Shown here: positions 43,085 to 54,023 of the stretch, one piece after another
Position numbering within the stretch: position 1 is the first letter of the stretch
How the letters are laid out: each line of letters begins with the position of its first letter
Source of the DNA: Carettochelys insculpta
Lineage: Eukaryota > Chordata > Testudines > Carettochelyidae
Length of the DNA: 64,000 nucleotides
Assembly: GCF_033958435.1 (NCBI RefSeq)
Contig: NC_134138.1
Span: forward strand, 8,754,001-8,818,000
Direction: 5' to 3'
Position numbers and translations under genes: made by a program
Notes under the pieces: model-generated
What the model saw: the letters and a program-made list of their open reading frames with translations, nothing else
Database searches by the model: none
What the model was told of the DNA's origin: nothing

Positions 43085-46000
43085 GTAGTAGGCATTCTTC
43101 AGTCTACGTAGACGATGGATCGCGCCCTTCGTGGTTCCGTTTGGCACCTCATTTGCAGCGTCGGCTGTGACTGTGAAGACCCACATGAGAGTGACAGTCC
43201 TTGCTGCATCTGTTGCATATGTAGTGGGTGGCTGGCAGGTCCTTGCTGTGCTTTCTGTGGGCTCGCTTCTCCTTTGCTAGCTGTGTGATCCTCAACTCAG
43301 CCTTCTGAAGGCCCTTGTATAGTTCCTGCCTCCATCTGCTGCGATTGTCTGCCAGCTGCTCCCAGCTGTCTGGCTTGATGTCTACTTCCCTGAGGTTTCT
43401 GTTGCAGACATCTTTGTAGCACAGCTGGGGGCGTCCAGGAGGTCTGTTGCCAGAGGCTAGCTCACCATACAGGATGTCTTTTGGGATCCTTCCATCATTC
43501 ATCCTGTGGACGTGGCCAAGCCAGCGGAGCCGACGCTGCCTGAGGAGGGTGTGCATAGTTGGGATTCCAGCTTGCTCAAGGACGGCAGTGTTGGACACTC
43601 TGTCCTTCCACGATATTCCAAGGATGTGCCTGAGGCAGCATAAGTGGAAGACGTTCAGCCTCTTTTCCTGGTGGGCGTACAGGGTCCAAGTCTCGCTGCC
43701 GTAAAGGAGGGTGCTGAGGGTGCAGGCTCTGTAGACTTGCATTTTGGTGTGAGTGTACAGCTTGTTGTTATTCCACACTCTCTCGCTGAGTCTGGACAGA
43801 GTTGTGGCTGCTTTACCGATCCTCCTATTTAGCTCAGTCTCCAAGGACAGGGTGTCAGTGATGGTGGACCTGAGGTAAACGAACTCGTGGACGACCTCTA
43901 ACGTATAGTTGTCAATGCTGATTGATGGAGAAACAGCAACATCCTGAGCAAGTACATTTGTCTTCTTTAGGCTGATGGAGAGCCCAAAGTCCTTGCATGC
44001 TTTGGAGAACCGATCCAGCAGCTTCTGGAGCTGGTCTTCTGTGTGTGACACGACAGCAGCATCATCTGCGAACAGCATCTCTCTGATGAGGACTTCCCGC
44101 ACCTTAGATTTAGCTTTCAGCCTTGCAAGAATAAACAGTTTCCCTTCAGATCTTGTGTGCAAAAAGATGCCCTCTGTTGAAGATCCAAAGGCGTGTTTAA
44201 GGAGGAGCGCGAAGAAGATCCCGAACAGTGTCGGAGCAAGCACGCATCCTTGTTTGATGCCGCTCCTGATGCTGAAAGCATCCAATAATGTGCCATCATA
44301 TTGGACGGTTCCTCTCATGTCTTCCTGGAAAGACTGCATCATCTTGAGTAACCGTGGCGGACATCCTATCTTGTGGAGCAGTTTGAACAGTCCATCCCCA
44401 CTGACCAAGTCAAAGGCCTTGGTTAGGTCAATGAAGGCAATATAGAGTGGCTTCCTCTGCTCCCTGCATTTCTCCTGCAGCTGCCTCAGAGAGAAGACCA
44501 TGTCAATGGTAGATCTCTCTGCGCGGAATCCGCACTGTGATTCAGGATACACCCTCTCAGCAATCTTCTGGAGTCTGCTGAGGATGACGCGAGCAAACAG
44601 TTTACCAGTGATGCTTAGGAGGGAGATTCCACGGTAATTGTTGCAGTCACTTCTGTCTCCTTTGTTCTTATACAAGCTTATGATATTAGCATCGCGCATC
44701 TCCTGTGGAACTTCTCCCTCTCTCCAGCACAGGCACAGTAGCTCATGTAGGGGTTCCAGGCGAGTGTCTGTGGCACACTTGGTTACCTCTGGTGGTATAC
44801 CATCCTGGCCCGGGGCCTTTCCTACTGCAATGTTGTCAATGGCTTTCTTCAGTTCATCCACAGTTGGTTCCTGGTCCAGTTCATCCATTACTGGTAGACA
44901 CTCAACAGCATCGAGGGCTGTATCAACCACAATGTTCTCGTGTGAGTACAGCTAGGAGTAGTGCTCGACCCAGCGCTCCATCTGTTTGGCTTTGTCAGTG
45001 ATGACTTCACCAGATTTGGATTTCAGAGGTGCCATCTTGTTCTGGGTGGGTCCTAATGCCTTCTTGATGCTCTCGTACATACCCCTGAGGTTACCAAAGT
45101 CAGCACTGGTCTGGATGCTGCTGCATAGCTCGAGCCAGTAGTTGTTGGCACAGCACCTGACTGTCTGCTGTACTGTTCTTCTGGCTACTCTGAGCACTTG
45201 CAGGGTATTCTGGCTTGGCAAACGTTTGTACTCCAGGAGTGCAGTGCGCTTTTTTTTGATGGCTGGAATCATCTCATCGGAGTTAACTTTGAACTCGTCA
45301 TTTGTGTTTCTAGCTCTTCTTCCAAACACCGACAAGGCCGTGTTGTACATTGTATCCCTCAGATGCTGCCATCTGGATGTCACATTGGCACCCCCAGGGT
45401 TGCTGTGCAGATTCTTCTCCAGGTTCGCTCTGAACTTTTCAGCTCTCTTTGAGTTAGCCGTCTTTCTGGCATCGATGCGGGGCCTTCCAGTTGGTTTAGA
45501 GTGGTTCAGCTTCTTCGGAATCACCTTGAGTTTGGAACAAACTAACGAGTGATCTGTACCGCAGTCAGCACTATTATAGCTGCGTGTCAGAAGGACGTTT
45601 TTGAGGTTATCATGTCTAGAGATGACCACGTCTAGTTGATGCCAGTGTTTTGAGCGTGGATGTCTCCAGGACACTCTGTGCTGTAGCTTGGTTTGGAAAA
45701 ATGTGTTTGTGATGCACAGATTGTGGTACGTGCAAAGTTCGAGAAGACACTGACCATTTTCATTCATTTTTCCCACACCAAAATGGCCTAAGCAGGAAGG
45801 CCACGAGTCACGATCGGCTCCGACTCTCGCATTGAAGTCACCCAGAATGTACAGTTGTTCGCGGGCAGGTATTTGCGCTATGGCAGCACTAAGCACATCA
45901 TAAAACTTGTCTTTTACTTCTGATGCGGCGTACAGGGTTGGGGCGTAAGCGCTGATCAGGTGGACAGGACCGGCGCGAGTTTGAAGTATGACCTGAAGGA

Positions 46001-46730
46001 GTCTTTCTGATCCACCCATGACTAATTCCACCATTTGTAGAAGGGTGTTTCTGATGGCAAAGCCAACACCATGCTCCCTGGGTTCTTCTCAGGCTTTACC
46101 CTGCCAGAAAAAGGTGTAGTCCTTTTCCTTTAGAGATCCCGAATCTGCGAGACGTGTCTCTTGCAGAGCAGCAATGTCAGCTTGGAGCCTCTTCAGTTCC
46201 TCACTGATGACAGCAGTCTTTCGGGTGTTGCTGATGTCCTGAAGATCTTCAGTCAGACCTGTCAGCATGGTCCGCACATTCCAGCAAGCAAGCTTAAAAC
46301 TTTGATGGTTTCCTTTTCTTGTTGATTTTCTTATTGGTTTGCCTGGTGGTCAGCTTTCAGGTCACTTTTCAGGTTTGGGAACCTTAAGCCTCACGCACCC
46401 AGTGAGGCAGGTGACCTGTGGCGGGACAGTACCCTATTGGCTGGGGGGCTGCCCAGCTTGAGGCGGGCAGTGACTGCCCAGTGAGATGCAATGATTTCTC
46501 CCACCGTCAGAGGCAACCCCTGGCACTCGTTCTCTATGCCAATCGAGCAAGAGCTTATTACCGGAATCTGTTACCTCCCGTGTTGGTTCAACGCTGTTAG
46601 CGATGCTGGAGTACCTCTCCAGGTGCGAGCTTGGGCGATTATTGGGACCCTGGGCTGCCCAGACACCAGTGTTCCCCTCTCGGCTTTACTGATATAGTCC
46701 AAAGGAGAGGATAACCTCTATGTCTGGTAC
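43085..46730 (-). mobile_element. Near full-length APE/RT LINE
   Basis: On the minus strand, in order, it has a GC-moderate 5' region (46730-46350), an APE-type endonuclease, a reverse transcriptase, a C-terminal Cys/His motif and a short 3' UTR. The UTR ends with CTACTACTGATG, a trinucleotide-type tail as in its sister copy at 33937-34352. Coding DNA from about 46349 to 43149 lies in one frame interrupted only by two stop codons. The 5' boundary is uncertain by 100 bp or so. Confidence 0.8.
43149..46349 (-). pseudogene. LINE polyprotein (APE endonuclease and RT), two nonsense codons
   Basis: This encodes the endonuclease that nicks the target and the reverse transcriptase that copies the LINE RNA. 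The endonuclease start LACWNVRTM is at about 46290. LQADIAALQETRL, ILGDFNARVGADRD and DHSLVCSKLKV follow, the expected catalytic blocks. The RT core has APGQDGIPPEV, YRGISLLSITGKLFARVIL, QCGFRAERSTIDM, FIDLTKAFD, GIKQGCVLAPTLFG and the active site EMLFADDAAV. The C-terminus carries LRWLGHVHRMNDGRIPKD and CNRCSKDCHSH. TGA at 46089-46091 cuts the endonuclease and TAG at 44952-44954 falls before the RT; all three open parts share one frame. It is therefore a young but inactive copy. Clade uncertain (RTE-like features); not L1 or CR1. Confidence 0.88.
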
Positions 46731-47307
46731 CAGCTCAGCTGCAGGAGTTGCCGGGTCAATGCCAGAAGTTGGCACAGATCCGCCTTAGGACTCCCCTCCA
46801 GATTTTCTGTCAGGGTTTACTCCCTTAGCCTTGCTCCTTTCCAGAATAACCCACAAGGCAGTGGGGCATGGAGAACATGGGTATGGTCCCACTACCTCTG
46901 GCACCTCCCTGGAGCCACATGTCCCCAGAGCTCCCCGTGACGACCACCTCGCCTCCCCAGGACCCTCCTCCCCACCACTCTGCCTCTCATCGGCTACAAT
47001 CACCCCCCAGATCCTTCCTCCCTGTTTCCTTTTCCCCCATCCACTCCCATGTCTCCCGACTGCATCGCAGTGCCCTCTATCAGTTGTCATTGCCCCCAGG
47101 TCCCCCTTCCCCTGGCCTCTCCGCACCTGGCCACACGCTGCTGCAGCCCCACGTCCTCCAGGAAGGTGCCGATCTCGCAGCCCCGCCGCACCCTGGGTCC
47201 CAGCCAAAGCTACTAACTCTTCATCTGGCTACAGCTGTCCCTGGAGCGCCACAGATCTGGTGCAGCCCGTGCATGCAGGGAGCGCAGGACTGGGCCTGGA
47301 AAGAAAG
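46731..47307. other. GC-rich stretch between LINE and DIRS
   Basis: No gene is recognised. The plus-strand 313-codon frame at 46868-47809 runs from this stretch into the DIRS terminal repeat and is a chance frame. The sequence may be the left half of whatever the DIRS element landed in, with the right half at 53413. Confidence 0.4.
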
Positions 47308-47362
47308 GTTACTCACCGTAGTAACGGTGGTTCTTCGAGATGTGTCCCCGTGGGTGCTCCAC
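47308..47362. repeat. DIRS terminal hairpin, outer half
   Basis: These 55 bases from GTTACTCACCGTAGTAACGG to GGTGCTCCAC are a perfect inverted match to 47566-47620. The preceding GAAAGAAA also has a near match after 47620. Confidence 0.85.
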
Positions 47363-47497
47363 ATTAGTTGTCGGGCTCGCCCGGTGCCGCAGATCGGATC
47401 TTCCAAGCAGTTTCTGCCGGACCGCGCATGCGCCGGTGCGCACCGCTCCCTTGCGCACTCCTGGCCACGTGCACGATCCGGTCCCCGCCAGTTCCTT
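47331..47497 (+). repeat. DIRS inverted terminal repeat, 3' side
   Basis: TTCTTCGAGATGTGTCCCCG through GGTCCCCGCCAGTTCCTT corresponds to the complement of 53243-53411 at roughly nine positions in ten, with a 2-bp difference near the tip. Both are CpG-rich. Confidence 0.85.
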
Positions 47498-47565
47498 GAC
47501 CAACCGCCTCGGATGCTCCTGCAAAACACTAAACAGAGATCCGAAGCGGGGAGGATGGGCGGGTG

Positions 47566-47660
47566 GTGGAGCACCCACGGGGACACATCTCGAAGAACCA
47601 CCGTTACTACGGTGAGTAACTTTTCTTTCTTCTTCGAGTGTCCCCGTGGGTGCTCCACGT
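47566..47660. repeat. DIRS internal complementary region
   Basis: The first 55 bases complement the outer terminus at 47308-47362. The next part, TTCTTCGAGTGTCCCCGTGG, is complementary to the tip of the other terminal repeat near 53380-53411. A region matching both termini is the hallmark that lets DIRS elements form the circle used for integration. Confidence 0.8.
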
Positions 47661-47707
47661 TAGGTGACTACCCAGCAGTAACCCAAGATAGGAGGTGGGT
47701 AGTCGGA

Positions 47708-50700
47708 TCATGTACAGCTTGTCCCCGAGAGGACCGCTGTCGAGAGCTGGGTATCCTCTTGGAATACCCTGTGAAGGGCGCAGTGCTTGGCGAAGGTGTC
47801 ATAGGATGACCAGGTCGCTGCTCTGCAAATGTCCTTTAGCGCAACGCCCTTGAAAAAGGCTGTTGATGCCGCCACTGCGCTAGTGGAGTGAGCCCTGGGC
47901 GGGGCCAGTAAAGGAGTCTTCTTGTGTTCGTAGCACATTTTTATGCAGCATACGATGTGCTTCGAGATTCTCTGTGAAGAGAGACCTTCTCCTTTCGATT
48001 TGGGAGCGAGAGAGACCAGGAGTCTATCCGTTTTCCGGATGGGCTTGGTCCTGTCTACATAGAAGGCCAGCGCCCTCCTCACGTCCAGGAGGTGTAGGCG
48101 CGCCTCTTTGTTAGAGTTATGAGGCTTTGGATAAAACGAGGGTAAAACAATAGGTTCGTTAATATGAAACTCTGAAGAAACCTTAGGAACAAAGGCTGGA
48201 TGCAGCCATACAGTCACCGCCTCCTTGGAAAAAACAGTGCAGGGTGGCGTTGCCATAACTGCCACAAGCTCGCTCACCCTGAGAGCTGATGTGATTGCGA
48301 GAAGGAAGGTCGTCTTTATCGTAAGGAGGCAGAGGGAAACCGTGGCTAAAGGCTCGAACGGTGGTCCCGTTAGCGCATTAAGCACCAGGTCCAAGTTCCA
48401 CGAAGGTGGAAGCGGTTTCCGAGTGGGGTATAGGTTTACCAACCCTTTGAGGAACCTGGTAACCATGGGATGGGCGAACACCGTGTGCCCTTCCTCTTCA
48501 TGTCTGAACGCCGAAATGGCGGCAAGGTGGACCTTTAACGAGGATAGTGAGAGTCCTCCTCTCTTGAGGTCCAGTAAATACTCTAATATTACAGATATAG
48601 GCACTGAAAGCGGGGCTAGCTGTTTGGTAGAACACCATGCCGGGAAGCGAGTCCATTTCTGCTTGTAGGTCTTCCTGGTGGAAGTCCTCCTGCTACTTTC
48701 TGGGACTTGTTGCACTTCCTCCGTACATGTGCTCTCTAGGGAGCTGAGCCATGGATTAACCACGCTTGTAGTCGCAGGCCTTGGGGGTGTGGATGCACTA
48801 TGGACCCCTGGGCTTGCGTGAGCAGATCCGGCGCCACCGGAAGGGGCATCGGTGGACGGTCTGACATGCGCAGGAGTAGGGGGAACCATTGCTGTCGATC
48901 CCACGTTGGGACTATCAGGATCATTCGGGCTCCTTCCCTCCTGGCTTTCTGCAAGACTTTGTGGATCAGCACTGTGGGAGGAAAAGCGTAAAGCAGGGGG
49001 CCCATCCAGGAGATCGCAAATGCGTCCCCCAGGGACCCCCCGTCCCAGTCCTGCCCTGGAGCAGAATCGTGGGCACTTCTTGTTGTGTTGAGTGGCAAAC
49101 AGGTCTATCTGGGAAAAGCCCCATGTGTGAAAAATCGGTCGTAGCAGATCGGGACGGATCTGCCACTCATGCGTGAGTGCGAAACGCCTGCTCAGCTGGT
49201 CTGCCTTCACATTGTGAGTGCCTGGTAAGTACGAGGCTTTCAAGGTTATATTGTTGGCAATGCACCAGTTCCACAACCGGACTGCTTCCGCACATAAGGC
49301 ATGGGACCGAGCTCCTCCTTGCCGATTTATATAAAACGTGGTGGAGGTATTGTCTATACTGATCCCGACTATTTTGCCTTGTATATGGTCTCGAAAGTGT
49401 CTGCAGGCGTTGTACACTGCTCTGAGCTCCAGTATATTTATGTGCAGTGACTGTTCCGTGGAGGACCACGGTCCTTGCGTCACCTCTTCGCCCATGTGTG
49501 CTCCCCACCCTATGTGGGAGGCATCTGTAGTAAGAAAAAACGATATTTGTGATTGGTGGAAGGGTACCCCTGTTAGCATGTTCTTGGGGTTTACCCACCA
49601 TTGCAGGGATTTGCTCACCTCTGTTGTGGGCGACACCACCCTGTGAAAGGTGTGTGCTGCCGGTTTGTATACGCTCGCCAGCCAGTGCTGCATGCTGTGC
49701 ATGTGTAACCTGGCGTTCTGTACCACGAACGTTGCTGCTGCCATGTGGCCCAGCAGCTGTAAGCACGTCAGAACCGGCACCGTAGGGCTGAAGGTGATGA
49801 CTTGCACGAGGGAGCCGATGGCCCGAAAGCGTGTCTCTGGTAGATACACTCTCGCTGTAATAGAATTTATGCGTGCCCCTATGAACTCTATGTCCTGTGT
49901 GGGGTCTATCTTTGATTTTGCCAGATTGATAACCAGGCCGAGAGAAGAGAACGTGCCTGCTGTGACGCATATCATGCGTAGTACCTCCTCCTTCAAGGCC
50001 CCTTTGAGTAGGCAGTCGTCCAGATACGGGAATATAAATACCCCCTGTATATGCAGGTAGGCTGACACCACTGCCAAGGTCTTGGTGAAGACTCTGGGGG
50101 CTGAGGAGAGGCCAAACAGTAGGACCTTGTATTGAAAATGTTCGTTGCCTACCATGAACCGGAGGAATCGTCGGTGAGCCAGGTGGATAGTTATGTGAAA
50201 ATACGCGTCTTGTAAGTCGAGGGCTGTGAACCAATCTCCATCGTCCAGTGCCGTAAGGATGGAGGCGATTGTGATCATCCGAAAGTGTTGCTTGCGCAGG
50301 TACCGGTTGAGGCCTCAAAGATCTAAGATGGGCCTCCAGCCTCCTGTCTTTTTCTCCGTGAGGAAGTACCTCGAGTAGAACCCTTTCCCTTGCAGTTGCT
50401 CCGGCACTCTTTCCACTGCCCCTATGAGCATGAGATGGTCTACCTCCTGCTTGAGCCTCGCTACGTGGGAGGCCTCCTGGAGGTGGGGCCTGGGTGGAGG
50501 TCGTGGCAGTGGGAGCGACTGGAAGAGGATGGCGTACCCCGTGGCTATGATCTCCAGCACCCATTTGTCTGTGGTGATCCTTTGCCACTGGTCGTAGAAT
50601 GGTCGGAGGTGATGGTGGAATAACAGCTTCAGATGACCTTGTGTGATGGTAGTGATGGCGCAGCCCTGGATCTGTGTGTCAAACTTGTGGCCTTTGGCCC

Positions 50701-50941
50701 TGCCCCGAGGACGCACGGCCCTGTTGTGAGCGTCGCCTGGGAGTTCTGTACTGCTGGTGCTGTTGATGTCGCCCTTGCTCGTAACCCCTGTGGTACTGGG
50801 GACGCTGTGGCTGGTACTGGTACCGTCTTTGTTGAGGGTAGTACTTTTTCTTTCTGTACGGAGGGGTGTAAATCCCCAAGGTCCTAAGTGTGGCTCTTGA
50901 ATCTTTACTGGAATGAAGGACCGAGTCAGTTGATTCAGCAA
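47708..50941 (-). pseudogene. DIRS pol: RT, RNase H and tyrosine recombinase
   Basis: The product copies the element RNA and joins the DNA circle to the genome. RT N-terminus: WVLEIIATGYAI and GFYSRYFLTEKKTGGWRPILDL, then TGA at 50315-50317 in place of a likely arginine codon. RT core: TALDLQDAYFHI and FPYLDDCLL. RNase H: TTDASHIGWGAH, ELRAVYNA, SIDNTSTTF and HNVKADQLSR, all four acidic sites present. Between about 49050 and 48740 the true frame is one base off (SWMGPLLYAFPP lies there), so the open 856 codons contain about 100 misread ones. The recombinase has SALRVSEL and AHSTSAVAAS, and ends TFAKHCAL. By comparison with DIRS relatives the second arginine (codon 47879-47881) is Ser and the nucleophilic tyrosine (codon 47780-47782) is Cys. 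Inactive. Confidence 0.88.
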
Positions 50942-52929
50942 ACAGCTTCTGCGTGTCGAAGGGAAGATCGACGATCTTTGCCTGCAGATCCCTCGGTATA
51001 CCCGAAGTCTGGAGCCAGGACTCCCTTCGCATCACCACTGCCGTAGCTGTGGAGCGTGCTGCTCTGTCCGCAACATCCAGGGCGATCTGAACTCCCATCC
51101 TCGAGGCCGCGTAGCCTTCTTGCACGACGGCCTTGAGCACCGGTTTCTTGTCCTCTGGAAGCGAGTCCATGAGGGAGGTTAACCCAGTGTAGTTGTCGAA
51201 ATTGTGGTTCGCTAGATGCGCTGCGTAATTTGCCATTCACAACAGTAGTGTGGAGGAGGAGTAGACCTTTCTGCCGAACAGCTCTAGCTTCTTGGCATCT
51301 TTGTCTGTTCCCCCGTCCTGAATTGAGATGTCTTTGATCTTTGTTGCGATGACTCTACCACCAAGGAATTTGGTTGTGGGTGGCTGAACAGGAACTCCAT
51401 GCCCTTCGCCGGCACGAAGTATTTCTTGTCCGCTCTCTTGTGGATAGGCGGAATAGTCGCAGGGGTCTGCCATATTGTAGTGGCGGACTCCAAGATTGCT
51501 TCGTCAAGCGGTATTGCTATTTTGGAGGAGGCCGGAGGTCTCAGATTTTTGAGGAGCTTATGGTGTTTCTCTTGCACCTTTGCTGTCTGGATGCCTTGCG
51601 TGAAGGCCACCCTCATAAAACAGCTCTTGAAACTGTTTGAGATTGTCCGGAGGATGGACGTCCCCCGGGGCCGTAGCCTCGTCTGGGGAGGAGAGCGAGG
51701 AACCACTAGGGTACACCTCTCTGGACCCTTCCGGTTCCTGTTGGTGATGGTACATCCGCTCGCTGGAAGCTTGCAAGGGAAAATCTCGGGGTTCCATAAC
51801 CAGTTCCCCCTGAGATACTTGAGTCTCTGTCCCCGTTCGCAATTGACCTCGGGGATACGGGACCGTCTGTGGGGATCTTTCCCTGGTAGATTGCCGGTGG
51901 TGTCTATGCCCCGCGTGATAGGGGCGACCGTGGCAGCATGGGCACTGCTCTTGGGAAGGTGACCTGGACCACTCCCTTGGTGCGCACCCCCTGCGTCTGG
52001 GGGAGCGAGATCGTCGAGAGACCTGGGACACTGGAGAGAGCGATTTGTGATAGTACTCCAGCGGCTCAAACCCCAGGAAGGGTGAAGATGGTCCCAGCCA
52101 GGGCGAGGCTGGTGGTAAATATGGAGACGGGGGCTCCAGGTAGGCTAGGGGGGACCCCTGCCTTCTAGTTGGAGTCCGCAGCATGAGCGGAGGGCTGAGA
52201 GAAAGCAACTCTGCAGCCCTGTCTGGAGAGGGGCTGCGGTGCCTTGTTTTCTGTGCAGCCTTCCCCCTCCCTTGAGGGGGCGGCTCCGCCCCCTGACGTG
52301 CAGGGGATCTCAGCCCCGTCCGCGCCGTGCTCGGCACGCTCATGGGCGGTGCCGCGCGGGCGGTGTCCTCCAGTGCCTGCAGGCTGCGTGCCTGCGCGCT
52401 CTGCACTGCCGGTTCCCCGGGGGTCAGTGCCGCTGCCTGCGGTGCCGCCAGTACCGGTGCTTGTTTAGCCACCGCCCTGCCTGCGGTGCGGGGCGGCTGT
52501 TTGATCATCGGAGGCTGAGCCGCCTCCACGTGGCTCTCCGTGCCGCTGCCGATCAGCTGTTGCTATGGCTGGGGGCTGTGCGTTCCTCCCGTCCTGCTCG
52601 CTGTTGCTGCCGGCAGGGATCGGGTTGGGGAGACTTTTCTCCGTTTTTGTGCTGATGGGGTGAGGGAGGCAGCTTTCCTTTTATGGGCCCTGGAGGGTCC
52701 CTCCTGCTGCGGCCGCTCCGGCACGTCTGGCTGGAGGACCTTGTCGAATAGCAGCATTTTAAGCCGCATCTCCCTGTCCTTCCTTGCTCTGGCTGTTAAT
52801 TTTGCACAGAAGGAGCATTTCTGCGTGACATGGGACTCCCCAAAGGTACCTTATACAGTGACTGTGCCCATCAGACGTTGGCATTGCCTCTCGGCAAGAC
52901 TCACATTTCTTGAATCCTGAAGAGGACAT
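50679..52929 (-). pseudogene. DIRS gag-like pseudogene
   Basis: The putative nucleocapsid starts MSSSGFKKCESC at 52929, with a C-x2-C and His/Cys cluster. A frameshift near 52810 leads to MRLKMLLFDKVLQPD. A TAG at 52563-52565 follows, then an Arg/Ser/Pro-rich part (SRRSRSPRRRG). A frameshift near 51630 puts AKVQEKHHKLLKNL and YFVPAKGMEFLFSHP in another frame, and the frame returns near 51300 with LELFGRKVYSS. A TGA at 51237-51239 precedes MANYAAHLANHNFDN and MRRESWLQTSGIPRDLQ. The C-terminus, rich in Tyr, Gln and Arg, overlaps pol by about 260 bases in another frame. At least three frameshifts and two stops make it non-functional. Confidence 0.82.
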
Positions 52930-53242
52930 TGTTGGTGAGTCTTTTAGTTGTTAGTGGGGTACTTAGCACCTTCTCTGTGCTGTTTTCCCCCTCTCCAATA
53001 GCCTGCCGCTGCAGGAGGGCTAATGGCCCTAGGCTCCTGGCCTCCGGTGCTCCGCTTGTTACTAGGACTGGACTGAATTCCGTCCCGCTTGTTATTTCTT
53101 GGTTTTTTTTTTTTGAAAATAACAACTGGCTAACTTAACAATAGACTAAGAACTTGAAAACTTTAAAGAAAACAGCTAAAACCATTGAATACGCTAACTT
53201 GGCCGTAGCCTAGTCGGATTCCGTCTGCAGCTGATGGCGGTT

Positions 53243-53411
53243 AAGAGGAACTGGCGGGGACCGGATCGCGCACGTGGCCAGGAGCGCGCAAGGGAGCGGC
53301 GCGCACCGGCGCATGCACGGTCCGCAGGAAACTGCTTGGAAGATCCGATCTGCGGCGCCGGGCGAGCCTGACACCTAATGTGGAGCACCCACGGGGACAC
53401 TCGAAGAAGAA
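53243..53411 (-). repeat. DIRS inverted terminal repeat, 5' side
   Basis: AGAGGAACTGGCGGGGACCG to GGGGACACTCGAAGAAGAA mirrors 47331-47497. It would hold the promoter side of the element, but no clear core promoter was seen. Confidence 0.8.
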
Positions 53412-54020
53412 GCCATGCAATCTGAGCCAGCACGGCACAAGCAGCCTCTGTAAGCAGCCTCCATGGGTGCTGCCATCCTCACAGCCGTACCAGATGCCCC
53501 CAAACCACTTGCCCACCACTGACATCCCTCAATCTCGGCCCCCCCGGCTCCTCATGCAGCAGCGGGTCCCTCAGCTCCAGCCAGCAGTTGGGGATGATGC
53601 TGCCTCTTACACCTGAAGTAGTAACTAACTCCCTCTAAGCTCCCCGTCTAGACTCCCCTCTCAAAACTCCCTCCTGTTAGCAACCACCCTGTTCGCATGC
53701 TCCCTGGCTGCTTGCCAGCAGGGCTTTAGAGCTCTGGCCTACCTGAGAGAGCCCCTCCCTCTGACTACTGCTCAGCCAATCGGCACACAGCCTGAGCACA
53801 TGGCCAGCCTGAGCACATGGCCTTTCAAGCAAGCAAACAAACACCTGGTGTTTAGCTCATGTGATAGAGTGCAGGGCTTTAGACACTCTGTTCACAGGTT
53901 CTCTTCCTGGGTCTGTTAGCATTGTACAGTCTTCATCATCACCTTAGGGTCTGGATGCTTTAGTAGTCCCATGATGGAGGTCAGTTTTTCTCACAAATCC
54001 AGTGACGCCTGCTTTTTCCA
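53412..54020. other. Unassigned, DIRS flank
   Basis: GC-rich at first, then ordinary. No gene recognised. Confidence 0.35.
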
Positions 54021-54023
54021 TTT

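Larger units (their letters stand above)
47308..53411 (-). mobile_element. DIRS-type tyrosine-recombinase retrotransposon, nearly complete
   Basis: The 6.1-kb element has the DIRS layout on the minus strand: a gag-like frame (52929-50679) overlapping a polymerase frame (50941-47708) with RT, RNase H and tyrosine recombinase. Inverted terminal repeats lie at 47331-47497 and 53243-53411, and an internal complementary region lies next to the 3' end (47566-47660). There is no LTR and no integrase of DDE type. Gag and pol are both damaged. DIRS elements are known from turtles and fish; they are absent from mammals and birds as far as I recall. Confidence 0.9.

Noticed and set aside
46868..47809. 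313-codon plus-strand ORF
   Set aside because: It crosses from GC-rich flanking DNA through the DIRS terminal repeats and into the antisense of pol; no motif and no coherent domain.
49167..50588. 473-codon minus-strand ORF
   Set aside because: It is an alternative-frame shadow of the DIRS RT/RNase H, whose motifs (YLDD, TTDAS, HNVKADQLS) are in the neighbouring frame.
47308..53411. A retroviral provirus as explanation for the RT-bearing 6-kb element
   Set aside because: It lacks direct LTRs, a protease, a DDE integrase and an envelope frame. Inverted termini, the internal complementary region and a tyrosine recombinase define DIRS.
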